Shown: piece after piece, positions 9,388 to 10,964 of the stretch
Layout: each line of letters opens with the position of its first letter
How positions within the stretch are numbered: position 1 is the first letter of the stretch
From: Pseudomonadota bacterium
Lineage (GTDB): Bacteria > Myxococcota > UBA9042 > PHBI01
Length of the DNA: 10,964 bases
Direction of reading: 5' to 3'
Assembly: GCA_005772945.1 (NCBI GenBank)
Contig: SXIE01000074.1
Location: forward strand, 1-10,964
Translations under genes and position numbers: made by a program
The notes under the pieces: model-generated
Told to the model about the DNA's origin: nothing
Seen by the model: only the letters and a program-made list of their open reading frames with translations
Database searches by the model: none

Positions 9388-10722
9388 TCAGGGACGCGCC
9401 GGGAGCGCTGCGCCGGTCACGCGCACGTCGACGCGCTCGAGGCCGCGCGGGCTGTCCGGGACGAGCGCGACCTCGAGCATGGCGAGGTAGAGGGTCGTCG
9501 TGCCGAACGCGCCCTCGCCGAACGCGAGGTTTGCGTAGACCTTGCCGCGGGCGGCGAAGGCGCGCACGAGGGGCACGCCCGTCCAGCCGCCCACGAAGAC
9601 AATGCTCTCGTCGAGCGCGAGGCCGGCGGTGGTGTCGAAGATGACGAGCAGGGTGCCCGCGGCATCGAACGCGAGGCCGTCGCCGAAGACGCCGACCGCG
9701 GCCTGGATCGTTTCGGGCGGTTCCATCACGGCGTCGCCGCCGAGCGGGATCCGGTAGAGGCCCGCCACCGGCGCCGTGAGCTCGACCGCGCCATCGGCAC
9801 AGAAGATGGCCGTGTTCTCGGTGGTCAGCCAGAGCGCGCCATCGGGCCCGACCACGAGGCCGTTGGGGCCGCCGTCGGTGGCCGGGTCGAAGGCCACGCG
9901 CGCGCGAACGGCGCCGGTCGTGGGGTCGACGGCGTAGACCTTACCGGTGCATGTGTCGGACAAGAAGACCGTACCGTCGGGGCCGACCGCGACGTCGTTC
10001 GGCGAGGCGAAGGGCTCGGCGCCGTCGTGGTCCTGGAGCACGGCGACGTCGTGGCCGCTGACCTTCAGGAGGGCCTTGGCGCCGGCGTCGGCGACGTAGA
10101 GCGTGCCCAGCGGATCGTAGGCGAGGCCGAGCGGATGTTGCAGCGGAGCGCCGGTGGTCGGGAACGCTGTGACGCCCCCGTCGGGGTGGACCTCGAAGAG
10201 CCCCGCGCTGTCGCCGCCGTAGGCCATCATGAGGGTCCCGCTCGGCGAGAACGCCAGATCCTCGGTCGAGCCGGTCGCGCCCACGGCCGCGAGAAAGGCC
10301 TCCACCTCGGCGAACGGGGCGGACGCGAGCGTGGTCCCTGGGGTCGCCATGACCTTGAGCGTGGCGCCCGCGTCTGCGGCGTCGGTGGCGTCGGTCGTCG
10401 CTGCGTGAATGGTGTTCACAATCGGCAGCGGGCCGAGCAGCCAGTCGCAGCGAGCGACGCCCGCGTGGTCGGTCGTGACCTGGGTCGGTGACGCGGCGCC
10501 GCCGCCCGTGACGGTGAGCGTGAGCGCGATCCCGGTCGCCGGGCGGCCATCGTCCCAGTGGGCGCCGAGCGCGAGGTCGGCGAGGGTCGTGCCGGCGGCG
10601 GCAGCCTCGGGCGCGGGCGCGAAGGTCACGACCAGCGTGCGCGTCGGGACGTCGTCGGCGCAGGCGGCAAGCGCCGCCACCCCGAGCGCAACGAAGATGA
10701 GGCGCGGAGATATCGGGTCCAT
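9388..10722 (-). CDS. Lipoprotein with Ig-like domain and SMP-30/gluconolactonase-like beta-propeller
   Basis: This 444-residue protein has a signal peptide ending ALAAC, a lipobox with Cys21. Residues about 28-125 resemble a bacterial Ig-like (Big_1-type) domain (GTTLADL...HWDDGRPATG, TTDHAGVARCDW). Residues about 145-440 form repeated propeller blades of the SMP-30/NHL kind (PLGLAYDPLGTLYVADAG, VGPDGTVFLSD, VGPDGALWLT). The four metal ligands of SMP-30-type lactonases appear in order: Glu154 (STEDLAFSP), Asn242 (SPNDVA), Asn287 (GPNGLV) and Asp348 (GDGLAFD). Their spacings of 88, 45 and 61 are close to the 85, 51 and 50 of mammalian SMP-30. A divalent-metal-dependent lactonase or esterase activity at the cell surface is therefore possible. 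A structural or ligand-binding propeller is the alternative. The upstream sequence has no Shine-Dalgarno site but has a -10-like TATAAG very close to the ATG. Confidence 0.85.
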   Translation of the reverse strand: MDPISPRLIFVALGVAALAACADDVPTRTLVVTFAPAPEAAAAGTTLADLALGAHWDDGRPATGIALTLTVTGGGAASPTQVTTDHAGVARCDWLLGPLPIVNTIHAATTDATDAADAGATLKVMATPGTTLASAPFAEVEAFLAAVGATGSTEDLAFSPSGTLMMAYGGDSAGLFEVHPDGGVTAFPTTGAPLQHPLGLAYDPLGTLYVADAGAKALLKVSGHDVAVLQDHDGAEPFASPNDVAVGPDGTVFLSDTCTGKVYAVDPTTGAVRARVAFDPATDGGPNGLVVGPDGALWLTTENTAIFCADGAVELTAPVAGLYRIPLGGDAVMEPPETIQAAVGVFGDGLAFDAAGTLLVIFDTTAGLALDESIVFVGGWTGVPLVRAFAARGKVYANLAFGEGAFGTTTLYLAMLEVALVPDSPRGLERVDVRVTGAALPARP

Positions 10723-10729
10723 GGCGCCG

Positions 10730-10759
10730 CTTATACGACCAGCGCCCGTGACGCGTGAA
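10730..10759 (-). promoter_or_regulatory. Promoter predicting a leaderless mRNA for the propeller lipoprotein
   Basis: On the minus strand TTCACG (10754-10759, 4 of 6 bases of TTGACA), an 18-bp spacer and TATAAG (10730-10735, 5 of 6 bases of TATAAT) form a housekeeping-type promoter. Transcription would begin near 10722-10724, at or next to the ATG. The absence of any purine-rich ribosome binding site between the -10 and the ATG fits this. Confidence 0.5.
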
Positions 10760-10772
10760 CTCGGATTGCGGT

Positions 10773-10799
10773 CGCGCGCCTGAATCTTACGGACGCGCG
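10773..10799 (-). terminator. Hairpin after the VIT1-type transporter gene
   Basis: On the minus strand an 8-bp stem (CGCGCGTC / GGCGCGCG, one G-U pair) with an 11-nt loop starts 5 nt after the TGA at 10805-10807. No U-tract follows. It is a plausible but atypical terminator, and it separates the transporter from the lipoprotein promoter just downstream. Confidence 0.4.
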
Positions 10800-10804
10800 C
10801 GCTC

Positions 10805-10964
10805 TCAGCCGAGCTGCTGCCCCACGAGCGCGCCGATTCCCATGGTGATCGCCATCGCGGCCGCTCCGCCCAGGACGACGCGCGTCACGGCCGGCAGCGT
10901 CGGCGCGCCGCCGAGCTTGGCGCCGAGTGTGCCGAGGGCGCCGAGTGCGACGATCGACACCCCG
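10805..10964 (-). CDS. VIT1/CCC1-family membrane transporter, C-terminal fragment
   Basis: The right edge holds the last 52 residues and TGA stop of a minus-strand gene; the start lies beyond the window. The fragment reads as two hydrophobic helices (VSIVALGALGTLGAKLGG and VVLGGAAAMAITMGIGALVG) joined by a short turn with APTLPAVTR. Its LGGAP...RVVLGGAAAMAIT phrase and its ending at a helix followed by QQLG match the C-terminal end of VIT1/CCC1 (DUF125) proteins. These move iron or manganese across membranes. The assignment rests on these two helices only; another small multi-helix membrane family is possible. It is transcribed toward the propeller lipoprotein gene but is separated from it by a hairpin and a promoter. 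Confidence 0.65.
   Translation of the reverse strand, partial: GVSIVALGALGTLGAKLGGAPTLPAVTRVVLGGAAAMAITMGIGALVGQQLG

Overview
The window is very GC-rich DNA with strong G/C third-position bias. Its proteins are typical of a predatory or saprophytic deltaproteobacterial lineage, most likely Myxococcota or a relative: secreted lipoproteins with Asp/Pro/Thr-rich linkers, a large cysteine-rich MopE-like repeat protein, and tandem DUF1566/Lcl-C domains. This placement is inferred from protein style only; no marker gene is present. No rRNA, tRNA, CRISPR array, insertion sequence or phage gene was seen.

Layout, left to right. (1) 1-3740, minus: a giant cysteine-rich surface lipoprotein whose C-terminus runs off the left edge. 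(2) 3741-3906: a divergent promoter region. (3) 3907-6429, plus: a heparinase II/III-family polysaccharide lyase on a lipoprotein anchor. (4) 6513-8345, plus: a lipoprotein ending in two DUF1566/Lcl C-terminal domains, 83 bp after the lyase. (5) 8389-9171, minus: an FNR-type Crp/Fnr regulator, convergent with gene 4, with an FNR-box-like site in its own upstream region. (6) 9388-10722, minus: a lipoprotein joining an Ig-like domain to an SMP-30/gluconolactonase-like propeller. (7) 10805-10964, minus: the last 52 residues of a VIT1/CCC1-type membrane transporter.

Four of the six genes encode predicted lipoproteins, so the window is mainly a cell-envelope inventory. The most coherent functional reading joins the lyase with the neighbouring tandem Lcl-C protein: one may cleave an acidic polysaccharide and the other may bind it. 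The giant repeat protein on the divergent side contributes a MopE-type module in three copies, a beta-helix-like region and a short collagen-like Gly-X-Y tract. The FNR-type regulator carries cysteines placed like those of oxygen-sensing FNR and probably regulates itself. Whether it also controls the surface genes cannot be told from this sequence.

Many long open frames lie opposite or across these genes, the largest being 3.9 kb. They are composition-driven shadows and are not annotated.
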